Shown: positions 23,045 through 34,737, numbered from the stretch's first letter. The stretch is DNA of 64,000 nucleotides from Saccopteryx bilineata (GCF_036850765.1 NC_089491.1:91668740-91732739), one strand, 5' to 3'. Numbers and translations: made by a program. Notes: a model not told the origin generated them from the letters alone.

Positions 23045-23200
23045 TACATACATTTTTACGTTGGAAGGGATATTAAAGTGCATTTAGTCTAATTCCCTCA
23101 CTTTAAAAGGAACATTCTAAGGATCAGAGAGTTGTATAATTTGCCTAGTGATGCAAAGCTAAACTGACTAATTTTTGGAAATAGGACATCTTTTATAACC
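23045..23200 (-). mobile_element. MIR or MIR-like SINE fragment
   Basis: GGGATATTAAAGTGCATTTAG, CTAATTCCCTCACTTTAAAAGG, GGATCAGAGAGTTGTATAATTTGCC and TGATGCAAAGCT follow the order of an old MIR-like element on the minus strand (cagatgaggaaactgaggc, cagagaggttaagtgacttgcc, cacacagct). Confidence 0.55.
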
Positions 23201-23343
23201 TATTTTTCCATAATTATGGATTTGTTAGACTGGCAAAATACATTGATGAGTAATTTATGTCAGTTCAACTTGCTAATAGTTTAAATTTTGAATTTCACAC
23301 TTCTAGCAACACTGGAATATTTTGTAATACTTTGTATCAAAAT

Positions 23344-23648
23344 TATTATTATTATTACTAATATTATTATTTGTGACAGAGACAGAGAGAGTGACAGATA
23401 AGAAGGGAGAGAGATGAGAAGCATCAATTCTTTGTTGCAGCACCTTAGTTTCTCATTGATTGCTTTCCCATATATGCCTTGAATGGGGGGAGTGACGCCT
23501 TGCTCAAGCCAGGGACCTTGGGCTCAAGCTGGTGAGCCTTGCTCAAACCAGATGAGCCCATGCTCAAGCTGATGACCTCCAAGTTTCAAACCTGGGTGCT
23601 CCACATCCCAGTCTGAGTTCTACCCACTGTGTCATCGCCTGGTCAGGC
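23344..23648 (-). mobile_element. SINE-B, minus strand
   Basis: Minus-strand head GCCTGACCAGGCGATGACAC, AGTGGGTAGAACTCAGACTGG, GGTTTGAAACTTGG, repeated GCTTGAGC motifs, GCATATATGGGAAAGCAATC and a tail rich in AAT units. TSD TCAAAAT lies at 23337-23343 and 23649-23655. Confidence 0.9.
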
Positions 23649-23655
23649 TCAAAAT

Positions 23656-24137
23656 CATTTCTTTCTTTTCTAAATAAGTTGCTGTAAAACTGAAATAAAG
23701 ATGATTTTACTTATAAAGAATTCTACCAGCCCCAAATTAAAAGTTTGCCCTTTTATTTGAGTACAAATAATGGTGTTTTCAAAGGAGCAACCAATATGAA
23801 TTATTTTTCTATAGTCTCTTTGTAAAGTTTAACTGTTTTACTTTGTTATTATGGTAACCAGCAGAAAATTACATAAAACAATATTTGAAAGTTGATTTTA
23901 AATCACTGTGCTACCTAAAGGTTTCAATGTTTAAATTCTCCACAAGTTATTACATTCATCAACCTATAATTAATGAATTGCCAATATAGAAATATATTGA
24001 AGGATAAATAAATATTAAGTTCTTTTTATAACCTAAAAAGCCAATAAATGTGGTAGCATTTTAAAGGAAAGAATAGCAAAAATATTCTAGCCCTGTAATC
24101 AAAATGCTGACTTCATGCTTAGAAATTAGTGTTTCTT
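23656..24137. other. AT-rich spacer
   Basis: No recognisable gene or repeat. Confidence 0.5.
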
Positions 24138-24319
24138 TTTATTGATTGATTTTTAGAAAGAGGAAAGAGAGAGAGAAAGAGGGGAGAGATATAGAAAGCA
24201 TCAACTCCTGCTGGTTTTGCTTCCTGTTTGTGCCTTGACCAGGCAAGTCCAGGGTTTCAAACTGATGACCTCAGCATTCTAGGCCGATGCTTTATTCATT
24301 GTATCAACAGAGGTCAGGC
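24138..24319 (-). mobile_element. SINE-C, minus strand
   Basis: Minus-strand head GCCTGACCTCTGTTGATACA, ATGAATAAAGCATCGGCC, TGAGGTCATCAGTTTGAAACC, CTTGCCTGGTCAAGGCACAA, CTCTCTTTCCTC and an AAAAATCAATCAATAAAAAG tail. No clear TSD. Confidence 0.85.
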
Positions 24320-24765
24320 TATTATTTTCTAGTACTGAGAAATTTCTATATGAAGATGTTAAAATGGAAATATACCATAATTGTGTATGAAATATGTTCT
24401 ATATGGTGATAATCTGAATGCATGGCAGAAATTTGTCTTCCCTGACTCAGGTAGAAAACACAATTTGGTACAATGATTGTTATCGTCTAGTAGAAAAGAA
24501 GCTTCTACCTTACGAGGTGTTTTCTGCTGGTGAGTCTTTCACTCCATGTAGGAAGATGTAAAGGAAAAAGTAGATAGCCTTCGGAAGGACTGCCATTTCA
24601 GGATGAAGTTAACACTACTGAAGTTTAAGAAGAAGGATAAAGAAAACCTATGTCTTTAATGACATTGTGTTGCCCTGAATCAAATTAACAACACAGGATG
24701 GTCGCTTTTAGTTTCTACTTATCAAAGCCAATAAATGTCCTTTATTATTTTAAGCAACTTTGCAT
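24320..24765. other. AT-rich spacer
   Basis: No recognisable gene or repeat. Confidence 0.5.
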
Positions 24766-24775
24766 TGGATTTTCT

Positions 24776-24816
24776 CTTTCTTTCTTTCTCTATCTCTTTT
24801 CCTCCTCTCTCTTTTT

Positions 24817-24888
<72 letters not shown>

Positions 24889-25220
24889 AAATTAAATGAG
24901 AGGCACAGAAGCAGAAACAGACTCTGCAAGTGTCCCTACCAGGATTCACCTGGCAAGCCCCCTACTGGGCAATGCTATTACCATCTGGGGCCACTGTTCC
25001 ATTGTTCAGCAACCGAGCTATTTTAATGCATGAGGTAAGGCCATGGAACCATCTTCAGAGCCTGGGGCCAACATGCTCCAACTATTTGAGCCAAGACTGT
25101 GGGAAGAAATGGAGTGGTGGTAGTGTGGAGCAGATAGACAGTGTGCCCTGACTGGGAATTGAACTTGGAACCTCCACATGCTAGGCCAATGCTCTGCTGC
25201 TGGGCCAACCAGCCAGGGTC
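24776..25220 (-). mobile_element. SINE-A, minus strand, with expanded (GAAA)n tail
   Basis: Minus-strand head ACCCTGGCTGGTTGGCCCAG, CAGCAGAGCATTGGCC, AGTTCAATTCCCAGTCAGGG. The A tail has become a long (GAAA)n microsatellite, seen as (TTTC)n at 24811-24888 preceded by mixed pyrimidines. TSD TGGATTTTCT lies at 24766-24775 and 25221-25230, outside the microsatellite, which shows that the microsatellite belongs to the SINE tail. Confidence 0.92.
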
Positions 25221-25230
25221 TGGATTTTCT

Positions 25231-25771
25231 GTTGTTTGTAAATTAATGTCTCTTACTTGATAGATCATTTTAAAATCTAAAAATTGTGCCTCATGTTGCT
25301 GTTATCAATGCTGTATTTTTCTATGAGTTTTTATCCAATGATGTAAATCCTGAGGCTATATAAGTGCATCCATTTGTGAAAGAAACAAATAAATAGACTC
25401 AAGGTAGCAAAACAGATTTAACAGGATTATTATAAAAGTCCCCAAAGAGTTTTATGTATAATAAATATTTATGCCTTGTAATTTCTTTATAGTTTAAACT
25501 ATTGGCACATAGTATCATGATCAATTTTAAAGATGAGAGAGGCAGATATTACTCAAAAGAACAAATTCATATCTATATTCACTCCAAAGTAATTTTTAAA
25601 AATTGCATTTGTTTTTTAGTTATTTTTTCAGGGAATAAATATTTTATTTGGAAATACAGTAGTACAGAGAGATTTGCCAAATTGTATCTTTGTAGAAGCT
25701 TAGATACCCTTCTATGACCTTTATAGAATATTTCAAATAAGTTAATAGAGGTACACAATCTAGGTTACTAG
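25231..25771. other. AT-rich spacer
   Basis: No recognisable gene or repeat. Confidence 0.5.
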
Positions 25772-25785
25772 CCCAAAGCTGTTTT

Positions 25786-26130
25786 GTTTTGTATTTTTTT
25801 GAAGTGAGAAGCAGGGTGATGGGAGAGGCAGACAGACAGACTCCCACATGCGCTGGATGGACAGGGACGCTCGGCCCCTCTGGGGCATTGCTCCACGGCA
25901 ATTGGAGCCATTCCAAGGCCTAAAGTGGAGGCCATGGAGCCATCCTCAGTGCCTGAGCCAACTTTGCTCTAATGGAGCCTTGGCTGCGGGAGGGGAGAGA
26001 CAGAGAGGAAGGAGAAGGGGAGGGGTGGAGAAGCAGATGGGTGCTTCTCCTATGTGCCCTGGCTGGAAATCGAACCCGGGACTTCCACACGCCGCATCCA
26101 CGCTCTACTGCTGAACCAACTGACCAGGGC
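25786..26130 (-). mobile_element. SINE-A, minus strand, internally shortened
   Basis: Minus-strand head GCCCTGGTCAGTTGGTTCAG, CAGTAGAGCGTGGATGCGG, GGTTCGATTTCCAGCCAGGG, body with CTGCCGTGGAGC-type unit and tail. The CATCGCCCCCTGGTGGGC unit is missing. The 14-bp exact TSD CCCAAAGCTGTTTT lies at 25772-25785 and 26131-26144. Confidence 0.93.
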
Positions 26131-26144
26131 CCCAAAGCTGTTTT

Positions 26145-27000
26145 TTAGGCCTATTATATCTGTCTAATTCTTAGAAATCAACACTTTTATGAGGTGAACA
26201 GTTTATATGAGAAATCTATAGGCAAGTTTGCAGCTTAGAACATGCAGTCTTCTGAGAATTCAAGTTCACCTTACACCTTGGTTGATAACCTCTTTTTTCT
26301 CTGAAATGAGAGTGGTTTATTTAATAGGAGCTTCAGCTATTCTAAGGACAGAGTAATAAGCAATACCAACCATCCATGGAAAACAAATTTTTACTATTTT
26401 TTTCCTCACTTCTCATGATGCTATAGATACTGATATAACTCCTAAAAGCTTTTTGTAAAGCAATGATGGCTTTTTTAGGCTTCTCCCTCCTGTCTCAGCT
26501 TAACTTTTAGTCCCCAAAAACCCCTCAGCTACTCTCTGACAGTGGCTCTTGTTTTGATTCATCATTTAGACTCAGCTATACATAAACTAGAGCTTTAGTC
26601 CATTTTTACTATACTTGAAATTTTGGTTCCGGTTGTTGGGCTTTCAGAGTAGTTATTGAAAAGAACTCTGGGAGGTGTGGGCAAGGGGGAACTCTTCTTG
26701 AAGGAAGAAATAATTAAAACACAATTTTGATTCAAAGTCAATGGATGAAATCTATCAATGGTGTAACTGTGAACATAGAATATTATCTCTCTCTCAAAGA
26801 TCTTATGACATTGCCCATGAATTTATGTTTACACTCTAGGATGAAGAACTATAAAAAGAGAACAAAAATATCAAACACCTTATATTTATAACTCTTTCGG
26901 AGAAGATGATAGTGTAATATATTAATAACATTGATATATGTGGTTTTTACTCTGAAAGGGAACTGTGCTGGATCTTTATCCAACGATTATAATAATGTTC
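26145..27000. other. AT-rich spacer
   Basis: No recognisable gene or repeat. It includes a moderately complex part around 26460-26640. Confidence 0.5.
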
Positions 27001-27001
27001 A

Positions 27002-27388
27002 GCCTGACCAGGTGATGGCACAGTGGATAGAGCATCAGACTGGTATGAAGAAGACCCAGGTTCAAATCTTCGGGTCACTGGTCACTGGCTTGAGTGTGGG
27101 ATCATAGATATGACCCCATGTTCTCTGGCTTGAGCTTAAAAGGTCCTGGCATGAAGCTGAAAGTCACTGACTTGAGCCCAAAGTCCCTAGCTTGAGAAGG
27201 GGTCACTTCCTCTGCTGTAGCCTCCCTCCCCTGTCAAGGCAAAAATGAGAAAGCAATTAGCAAACCACTAAGATGCCACAAGGAAGAATTAATGCTTCTC
27301 ATCTCTCTCCCTTCCTGTCTGTTTGTCCCCATGTGTCCCTCTCTCTGACTCTCTCTGTCTCTATAAAAAAAAAAAAAAAAAAAAAGGA
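27002..27388 (+). mobile_element. SINE-B, long variant with extra internal units
   Basis: GCCTGACCAGGTGATGGCAC head, GTGGATAGAGCATCAGACTGG, GGTTCAAATC. The middle carries extra copies of a CACTGGCTTGAG-like unit including ATCATAGATATGACCCCATG, which the shorter copies at 976 and 61814 lack. It ends in a 20-base A tail. A short flank match AAT[G/A]TTCA is the only trace of a TSD. Confidence 0.88.
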
Positions 27389-27769
27389 ATATTCAAGCTT
27401 CATAAATGAAGGTCATTAGCACCCTTAATATTGACACAGTAGACATTGGACACTGGCAGCTTTGATGCAAACATTAAAGTTCATTGATTGTATTACTATA
27501 GACACTGTCTAGGATACCTATTGGGCAATAAAAACCTGAATTGTAATTTAAACAGATATTCAAAAAGAGAGGAGTAAAGGGTATATTTTATACCGTGCTT
27601 GTGAAGATTGCGAAATCACCTCTAGGGATTTTGCAAAGAATAAAGTGAAATACTGCTTTCAAAAATTATAGGATATTTCAATGCTTCATATTCATTTTGA
27701 AATACCCCCTAATTCTCGTGAGCATTATATTTATAAATAATATACATGGTATATCGAATATGTTCTTGG
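27389..27769. other. AT-rich spacer
   Basis: No recognisable gene or repeat. Confidence 0.5.
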
Positions 27770-27880
27770 CCATAGGCTGAGTTCTTAACATTTAATCTTT
27801 ACCAAATTCTATGATGTAGGTTCTAAAATTATTTTACCATTTACCAATTAGAATGATGAAGATATTTATATTTTTTCCCA
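27770..27880 (-). mobile_element. MIR fragment
   Basis: TTAACATTTAATCTTTACCA, CTATGATGTAGGTTCTAAAATTA and TTACCATTTACCAATTAGAATGA match the reverse complement of MIR (catttaatcctcacaac, ctatgaggtaggta, attttacagatgagg). Diverged. Confidence 0.45.
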
Positions 27881-28204
27881 AGATTGTTTAAAATGTGTGA
27901 GAGAGAAATGGGATTGAGAGCAAGAAAGTTTGATTTTTTAAATTTAGACTTGTGCTTTTTAAAACTACTAGGATTCCCATATTTTCTGTACTACTGTGAT
28001 ACTAGTTTTTACCCCAAGGCAACAGTGGACTTTGAAATTTAGGTTTATTTAGTGGGTATATAATACAAATGTGAGGAATTAAGGAAATAAATATACCTTA
28101 TTTAGCTCATAGGTAAGATATTACCTGTCACTTATTTCATCTGGTGATATTATTGTAGTCCTATCATAGACTTCAGTAAGCAAGTTTCTGTCCTGGAGAT
28201 TGAG

Positions 28205-28480
28205 TATATATTTATTCATTTATCAATTCATAACGTTTGCTTTAAAGTTCTGCCTACCATATACCAGACATTGTGGTGGGTACTAGAATGCAGTGACAAA
28301 GAAAGAAAGAATAAAAGTGCTGAGGAAATGACTTTCTAGGAGGTAACTAGGAGCTAACAGGCTGAGCAGTGGTCAATGGACTGGTGAGCAGTGCCAAAGA
28401 GAAATATTTTGAGGTGCTAAATATTCTGTGACAGCTAAGAAACTAGCAGAGGGTGTCTTAAAAATAATTAACATGTATTA
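28205..28480 (-). mobile_element. L2-like fragment
   Basis: TATTTATTCATTTATCAATTC, TGCCTACCATATACCAGACATTGT and GGGTACTAGAATGCAGTGACAAAG follow the reverse of the L2 end (caaatatttattgagtgcctac, tatgtgccaggcactg, gctggggatacagtg). The rest is a weaker match. Confidence 0.45.
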
Positions 28481-28715
28481 CAGGATTTGATGAGCCTTTA
28501 TCTCCTTTGTATTTTTCTCTGTCCTGTGTTCTATTGCCCTATCTTTCTGTACGTGTACGTCCTACTTCCCTCACCCACTCCTTTTCTTTTAAGAATTTAA
28601 TATTTAAGAATGTAGCTAAATTAAGTATCCTTATTAATTTTTTCTTTTCTTCCTTGTCCCAGAAGGCTGAGGGATATATATGTATTTTATATATTTAAAT
28701 ATTTATATATTTTTT

Positions 28716-29132
28716 GCCCTGGCCAGTTGGCTCAGTGGTAGAGCGTCGACCTGGCGTGCAGAAGTCCCAGGTTCGATTTCCAGCCAGCGCACACAGGAGA
28801 GGCGTCCATCTGCTTCTCCACCCCTTCCCCTCTCCTTTCTCTCTGTCTCTCTCTTCCCCTCCCGCAGCCAAGGCTCCATTGGAGCAACGATGGCCCAGGC
28901 GCTGGGGATGGCTCCTTGGCCTCTGCCCCAGGTGCTAGAGTGGCTCTGGTCACAACAGAGCAACGCCCCGGAGGGGCAGAGCATCGCCCCCTGGTGGGCA
29001 GAGTGTCGCCCCCTGGTGGGCGTGCCGGGTGGATCCCGGTCAGGCGCATGCGGGAGTCTGTCTGACTGTCTCTCCCCGTTTCCAGCTTAAGAAAAATACA
29101 AAAAAAAAAACCCAAAAAAACAAACAAAAAAT
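28716..29132 (+). mobile_element. SINE-A, young full-length copy
   Basis: GCCCTGGCCAGTTGGCTCAG head, GTGGTAGAGCGTCGACC, GGTTCGATTTCCAGCCAGCG. The body has both GCATCGCCCCCTGGTGGGCA and GTGTCGCCCCCTGGTGGGCG (doubled unit), then CCCCGTTTCCAGC and an A-rich tail with CAAAC. The 17-bp exact TSD ATATTTATATATTTTTT lies at 28699-28715 and 29133-29149. Frames of 131-136 codons on both strands here are SINE artefacts. Confidence 0.95.
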
Positions 29133-29149
29133 ATATTTATATATTTTTT

Positions 29150-30641
29150 AATTTCAACTCTAGAGGAACTAGATAAGTTATTCTGAGAAGAAGAGTTCTT
29201 ACCTTCAGCTGACACCTGGAATGGGAAGAGAAGCAGGGGCATGGTGATCCCTCAAGGCCAGTGAGGGTGTCTATCTCACAAAGAGAAAGCTTCAAACACG
29301 TGCCAGTTCCAGCAAGAACTGAAGCCGCATGTTCACATTACCTGTCACTGAGAAAATTGGCTCATAATACTTTTCTCCCCCTTTTTTTTTCTTCTATTTT
29401 TTCTTAAGATAAAAAGAAAAGATCAATTAAAAACTCCTCTCCCACCTGAGGGAAAGGGGAGTGTTAACTTCAAACCAATATTACAGTTGTAATGATTATA
29501 TGTGACGTGATATTTTAATGACAAAATTGAGAGTGAGTTGGTGTGACTTTAAATGACCCAGGAACATTTTATATTGTCTAAATGTAATTAGAAATTCATG
29601 GGGTTTGTTCAACCGAGTCTTCATCCTAGGACAGGGAAAGAGTTAACTAAAATACCAGATGAAAAGGGGCAAGAAGACATACATAATTTTACTTTTTGAA
29701 AATTTTGCTTTATGCATTACCTCCATGCATTCAAACAGTTATGTTTGCACATATATAAGAATATCTCTAGGATGCACACTGAGAAATGTTTTGTTTGGTT
29801 ATAGGTTATGTACATTTCTAACTTCTAAGGTGATGCTAATTGTTTCTGACCCACATGGCATTAATGATTCCCTTAGTTTGACTAAACTTTAGACAGGCCT
29901 CTACTTGCCTCTAGTTCCTGACCTTCCTCTCCCTCTTCACCTCACATCTTACAATCTCCAGACGGCCTAAACACCAAGGATCATCCCGTCCTTTATCTTA
30001 GAACATTTTGTTAAGAAAACTTATAATTTTACATCTTTTCTCTGCCTTGATGAGATGTAAATCTTTCAAAAATTTTTCTTGCCAGTGTTACATTCCAAGA
30101 TTATGTTCTTCAAAGACATGAGAGCCTATTTTTTTTTGAAATGTAATCAGCAAGAAAGAGAGAGCTGTATGAGAGTAGGACACTAACTTCAGTAGGCATC
30201 TTGATGTAAGTTATAGAATTACCTCCTGCTACGACATCAGCAAACACAGATGTCATAGGATATCCCCTATAACAGTTATCAAAACTTTTCTACTCATTCT
30301 ATCAGCAGAGTGGAGTTCAGTATGGGTTCTGGCCTCCCGCCCTACTGCAATAGCCTCGAATAAAGGGTTACTTGTCTGTTTAGCATATTCACTGGTTATT
30401 TAGAGTTCTGAAATTCTCTGGGGCAAATGTACACATGATGACCCATTGAGCCACATCCAGACACTGTCTTTTTTTATATGATCTGTAAGCCAGAGAAGGT
30501 TTTATGTTTGAGAGTTGTTAAAAACAAACAAATAAACCCCAAAGAATAATATGAAGAGGTTATATGTGTCCAGTAAGCTTAAAATACTATTTGTCCCTTC
30601 ACAGGAAAAATAATATATCTACCTCTGCCACAAAACTAAGA
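29150..30641. other. Unassigned DNA without a gene
   Basis: About 1.5 kb of mixed composition. The 77-codon frame at 29659-29892 has no recognisable family. An AATAAAGGG at about 30359 was considered as an LTR signal but has no supporting structure. Confidence 0.45.
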
Positions 30642-30651
30642 AAAAGCCTGA

Positions 30652-30968
30652 CTAGGTGGTGGCACAGTGGGTAGAGTGTTGGACTCGAAGCAAAGAACCC
30701 AGGTTCTAAACCCCGAGGTCACTGGCTTTAGCTCGGGGTAGCTGGCGTGAGCAGGATATCACAGACATGACTTCATGGTCACTGGCTTGAAGGCCAAAAT
30801 CGCTGGCTTGAGCAAGCAGTCACTCCCTTTGCTGTAGCCCCACGACCCGGTTAAGACACATATGAGAAAGCAATCAATGAACAACTAAAATACCACAGTG
30901 AAGAACTGATGCTTCTCATCTCTCTGTCTGTCCTTATCTGTCCCTCCCTCTGTCTCTCTCTCTGTCCT

Positions 30969-31037
<69 letters not shown>
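30652..31037 (+). mobile_element. SINE-B, long variant with (CT)n(CA)n tail
   Basis: GCCTGACTAGGTGGTGGCAC head, GTGGGTAGAGTGTTGGACTC, GGTTCTAAACCCCGAGG, extra internal CACTGGCTT units including ATATCACAGACATGACTTCA, CACATATGAGAAAGCAATCAA. The 3' end is a (CT)n run at about 30973-31006 that passes into (CA)n to 31036, with almost no A tail. TSD AAAACTAAGA lies at 30642-30651 and 31038-31047. Confidence 0.92.
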
Positions 31038-31040
<3 letters not shown>

Positions 31041-31047
31041 ACTAAGA

Positions 31048-31835
31048 TAACATCTCTTTAGGTGCCTGGGCAGCTTTCACAGACAGTGCTGTCTGTGTTG
31101 AGGAATTTGGAGGCCCAGAGAGGTTTTATGTCTCAGTCTGTGTGGCAGAGCTTTTTACCAGTTCAGCACTACTGTAAACTCTGTGGATTTCCTATTATAG
31201 CAAATACAGAGGCTCTAGGTCTATCAGACTACTGTGGAACTACAGTTTTAACCATTTTAGAATCTTCTTTGACTGAGAAGATCTCTTAAGTGCTTATAAA
31301 TAATTCTCTCAGAGTTTTTATACAAGTGCTTTTGAGTGACACTCTTGGTTTTGTCCTTTCCCTGAGGCCAAGCGTTATTAACGTTACCAGCTTCCCTCCA
31401 CCCGTGCAACTCTCTCCCACTTCCCAAATTTGTTTTTTTACTTGAAGATGATTTGGTTAGAAACAGTTTTGACTTCCATTTCTGAAATTTCTGGTCTGAT
31501 TATAGTCTCTTCAAATTCTGTTTACAAAGCTGGCTAGATCCTTTCTGAACTCAATTATTTTAGAACCTCATCAAACACAGCTTGTAACAGCACACACAAT
31601 GAAAATCTCCTTAAAATAACCGCTTTCAACACTACAAGAGCATTAGATAAGATTTTTTTTCTCTTCCACATTATCACAGGCAATAGTTTTTACTAAATGT
31701 TTTCTCACTCAATAATACACACCACCATTTTTATAGTTGCTTTAATTGTTTCTTCAGTGGCCTACCACCTGGTTCAAAACCCACTGCCACATATTTTAGA
31801 ATTTGATTACTACAGGACCTCATTTCTTGGTATTA
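31048..31835. other. Unassigned DNA without a gene
   Basis: The 75-codon frame at 31062-31289 has no recognisable family. A short GGCCCAGAGAGGTTTTATGT motif is MIR-like but too short to call. Confidence 0.45.
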
Positions 31836-31839
31836 GTTT

Positions 31840-32090
31840 GTGTGTTAGTTAATTATTGCCATAACAATGCTGACTAATAAGCTACACAAAATTCAGTAGT
31901 TTAAAACAACATTGACATATGCTTGCTTCAGAATTCATGAGTGAGCTAAGATGGACAGAGTTAGCTGACTTTGTCTACTGGACTAGACTGGGCTTGATTC
32001 AGTAGGCTACCCAAAATCTTTTATTAAATTAATGGTAGAAACATAAAAAGGAAAGCCCCCTAACATACTAGGTGCCTAATTTGATCACTT
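31840..32090. mobile_element. Possible old LTR fragment (ERVL/MaLR-like)
   Basis: TGTTAGTTAATTATTGCCATAAC followed by TTCAGTAGTTTAAAACAACA has the wording of widespread mammalian ERVL/MaLR-type repeats (cataacaaat..., gtggcttaaaacaaca). No termini or TSD are visible. The subfamily is not assigned. Confidence 0.35.
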
Positions 32091-32387
32091 CTGCTAATCA
32101 CCTTTGGTCTAAAAAATTCATATGTCTGATTCTCAAATTTAAGGGATAGAGAAATACAATATGTCCCTAGAACAATAAAACTGTAAGATTAAAGTTTGAA
32201 AATAGAGAAGAGTACAAGATTGGGAACAATAATTCTATCTCCTACTGGAGTTAATTGATACAGAGTGCAAATAATGCAAATCCCATTTCAGCATTTACAG
32301 GTAGTTTGAAAAATAAGAATATCTAGAAGTAAAATTAACGTCATATTCAAATAAAGCATATCAAAATTTTAAAAAGTAAAGATACAC
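32091..32387. other. AT-rich spacer
   Basis: No recognisable gene or repeat. Confidence 0.45.
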
Positions 32388-32712
32388 TCCCTGACCAGGA
32401 GGTGGTGCAGTGGATAGAGCATCATCAGACTGGGATCCGGAGGACCCAGGTTCGAAACCGCGAGGTTGCCAGCTTGAGTGCAGGCTCATCTGGTTTGAGC
32501 AAGGCTCACCAGCTTGAGCCTAAGGTCGCTGGCTTGAGCATGGGGTCACTAGGTCTGCTGTAGTTCCCTGGTCAAGGCACATATGAGAAAGCAATCAATG
32601 AACAACTAAGGTGCTGCAATTAAGAACTGATACTTCACATCTCTCTCCCTTCCTGTCTGTGTGCCCCTATCTGTCCCTCTCTCTGTCTCTCTCTCTTTCA
32701 CACACACAAAAA
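32388..32712 (+). mobile_element. SINE-B copy
   Basis: CCCTGACCAGGAGGTGGTGC head, GTGGATAGAGCATCATCAGAC (an extra CAT relative to other copies), GGTTCGAAACCGCGAGGTTG, CACCAGCTTGAGC, GTCAAGGCACATATGAGAAAG, and a CT-rich end passing into a short (CA)n. TSD not clear. Confidence 0.9.
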
Positions 32713-33229
32713 AAGAAGACACAGCTTTATATCGGAAGTGCTTACCCTATCATTCAATTAAACAAATTAAACATTCAACTCTATTAGAAATAAAGATTAA
32801 AATACACCCAAGAAAAGGTAAAAAAGAAAATAATAAAGATAAATGTATAAATTATTACATTAGGAAAATATAAAAAGTAAAACATTATAAATATGTTCTT
32901 AAGGTTATTTTAGAAAAATAATAAAATAGAAAAATCTTAGCAAATCCAATTAAGAAGAGAGAAAACATATGTCAAAATTATAATTAAAAATAAATGTTAG
33001 CACATATATACATATTTTTTAAAATTTTAACTTTATTAAAATTAGATCTCAATAATATGGTTTTATAAATATAAATTAGTTTTTACAATAGAATGTGTTT
33101 GTTAAACTAGTTAATTAATAATACTCAAATAATTATTATCTCTTCAAATATGAGGAAAGAGTGTGAAATGCCATGAAAATTTGGCCCTCAAAGAAATGGT
33201 CTTTTGATTATAATCATAATAAAACATCT
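32713..33229. other. Very AT-rich spacer
   Basis: No recognisable gene or repeat. Confidence 0.5.
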
Positions 33230-33450
33230 AACATTCATTGTTGACTGTCAGTCACTGCACTTGGCATGAATAATCTGTTATGTATCTCAAAATATTACGG
33301 AAATTTTATAATCTTCCCATTGCAAGTGAGAGAACTGAATTTAGAAGATAAAAGCTTTCCCAAGACCACAGTTTGTAAGTGGCACACTTGGGATTTGAAT
33401 GCAGGTAGTTGAATTGCAGAGCTTCTCTCCTTAGTAACAATGCCATTTCA
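33230..33450 (-). mobile_element. MIR, long fragment
   Basis: The best MIR in the window: CAGTCACTGCACTTGGCATGA, GTTATGTATCTCAAAATATTA, CTTCCCATTGCAAGTGAGAGA, GCTTTCCCAAGACCACAGTTTG, TAAGTGGCACACTTGGGATTTG, CAGGTAGTTGAATTGCAGAGC are collinear with the reverse complement of MIR from tail to tRNA-derived end. Confidence 0.75.
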
Positions 33451-34720
33451 GAGTTTGGTGCAATTTACTTTTTCAATTTCTAAATTTAGAAGAAAGTGTA
33501 AAATTGGAAAGTGTGAGGAAGTCAGAGGAAAGCTTGTAAAAAATGCTAATGAGAAAATAATTACAAAGGAGATTAGAATGGTGATTAACCTTTTTATGTG
33601 AAGTAAACCCAAACAACAAATAGCTGTCTTCATTCCCAATAGAATTCTGGAGCAAATTTAATTGCAGAAAGGCATCCAAAAAATGTAAGTGCAAAACAGC
33701 ATCATTGAGCACACCAAATATGGTGAAAGTAACTGAAGTTACTTTGTTTTATGACAAAGAGTTAAAACAAAATAAAATAAGTATATATCCTATGTATAAA
33801 AACTTCATCAACAATACAATACCCACCATTTACCAATATCATGTTTTTTTCAGAAAAAAAGAGCAATGAAGAAAAAAAAATAGAAACAGCAAGTACATTT
33901 AATATGCATATCAATTTTTTAAAATATCTGGATTACAGAATTATCAAAATGTAAAAAAATGTGGTTTAGAATTATGGAACTATAAATATTATGAAATCAT
34001 AGTTTAAATTAGGCATAGAATACATAAGAATATATTCATATTTTCATTATTTCTTAAATGGCTCAATGAATATTAACCAAAAAAATTTTGAGTCTGTAAA
34101 AGTCTATCAACACAATTCTAATGTATGCACACACACAAAATATGCTTAAATTAGAGATACATGGCCTCTAGATTAAAAATAAGAAGCAATAATTTTGTGT
34201 TTTGCCTTATGAGTATCATAGAAAGATTAATGTTTAATACTTGATATTTAGATTTTAAGGCAAATTAATTATATATTTATTAAAAAAAATATGGTAGACA
34301 GGATCCTAAATGTGCTCATATCATAAAAAAAACAATTGTCCTCATTAATTCTATCCAGTATCTTCCATTCATCTAAACACTCATATAATACCACATATTA
34401 CTTGTTGTTTATATGGACCCCAATGTAAAAAAATAGATTAACAGTACATACACATATATCATTATAATGGTTGCTTACAAAAAGTTGTTGGAATTGGGTT
34501 AAAGGTTAGTTTACAATTTTAAAATTTATTTTATTACAAAATCAGTTTTAAGTATAAATGGCAGAAAATTAAACTTTGTTACCTCTGAATTCTATATTCA
34601 TATTTATTTTAACACTATTGCATGTACTATTTTATATTTTAAGATCTCAATATTTAAAGGTGGTCCATAAAAGTTTATATAGAAGCAAAGAGTGATAATC
34701 TCTTCTCTGTGTTTTACTCA
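33451..34720. other. Very AT-rich stretch without a gene
   Basis: About 1.3 kb, no recognisable gene or repeat. Two 60-80 codon frames at 33448-33712 overlap in different frames and match no family I know. Confidence 0.5.
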
Positions 34721-34737
34721 AAATGAGGATAATAATA

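Noticed and set aside
24698..25026. Ser-Phe-Leu repeat proteins of 65-88 codons
   Set aside because: They are translations of the (TTTC)n tail of a minus-strand SINE-A.
28680..29127. Overlapping 131-136 codon frames on both strands
   Set aside because: Both are read-through of a young SINE-A and recur wherever the SINE occurs.
29659..29892. 77-codon frame as a small gene
   Set aside because: No recognisable family, no nearby exon or regulatory context, and length is within chance for AT-rich DNA.
30285..30420. Possible LTR poly(A) region (AATAAAGGG near 30359)
   Set aside because: No TATA-like element at a suitable distance, no termini and no TSD; one hexamer is not enough.
30851..31036. 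Cys-Val and Arg-Glu repeat frame
   Set aside because: Translation of the (CT)n(CA)n end of a SINE-B.
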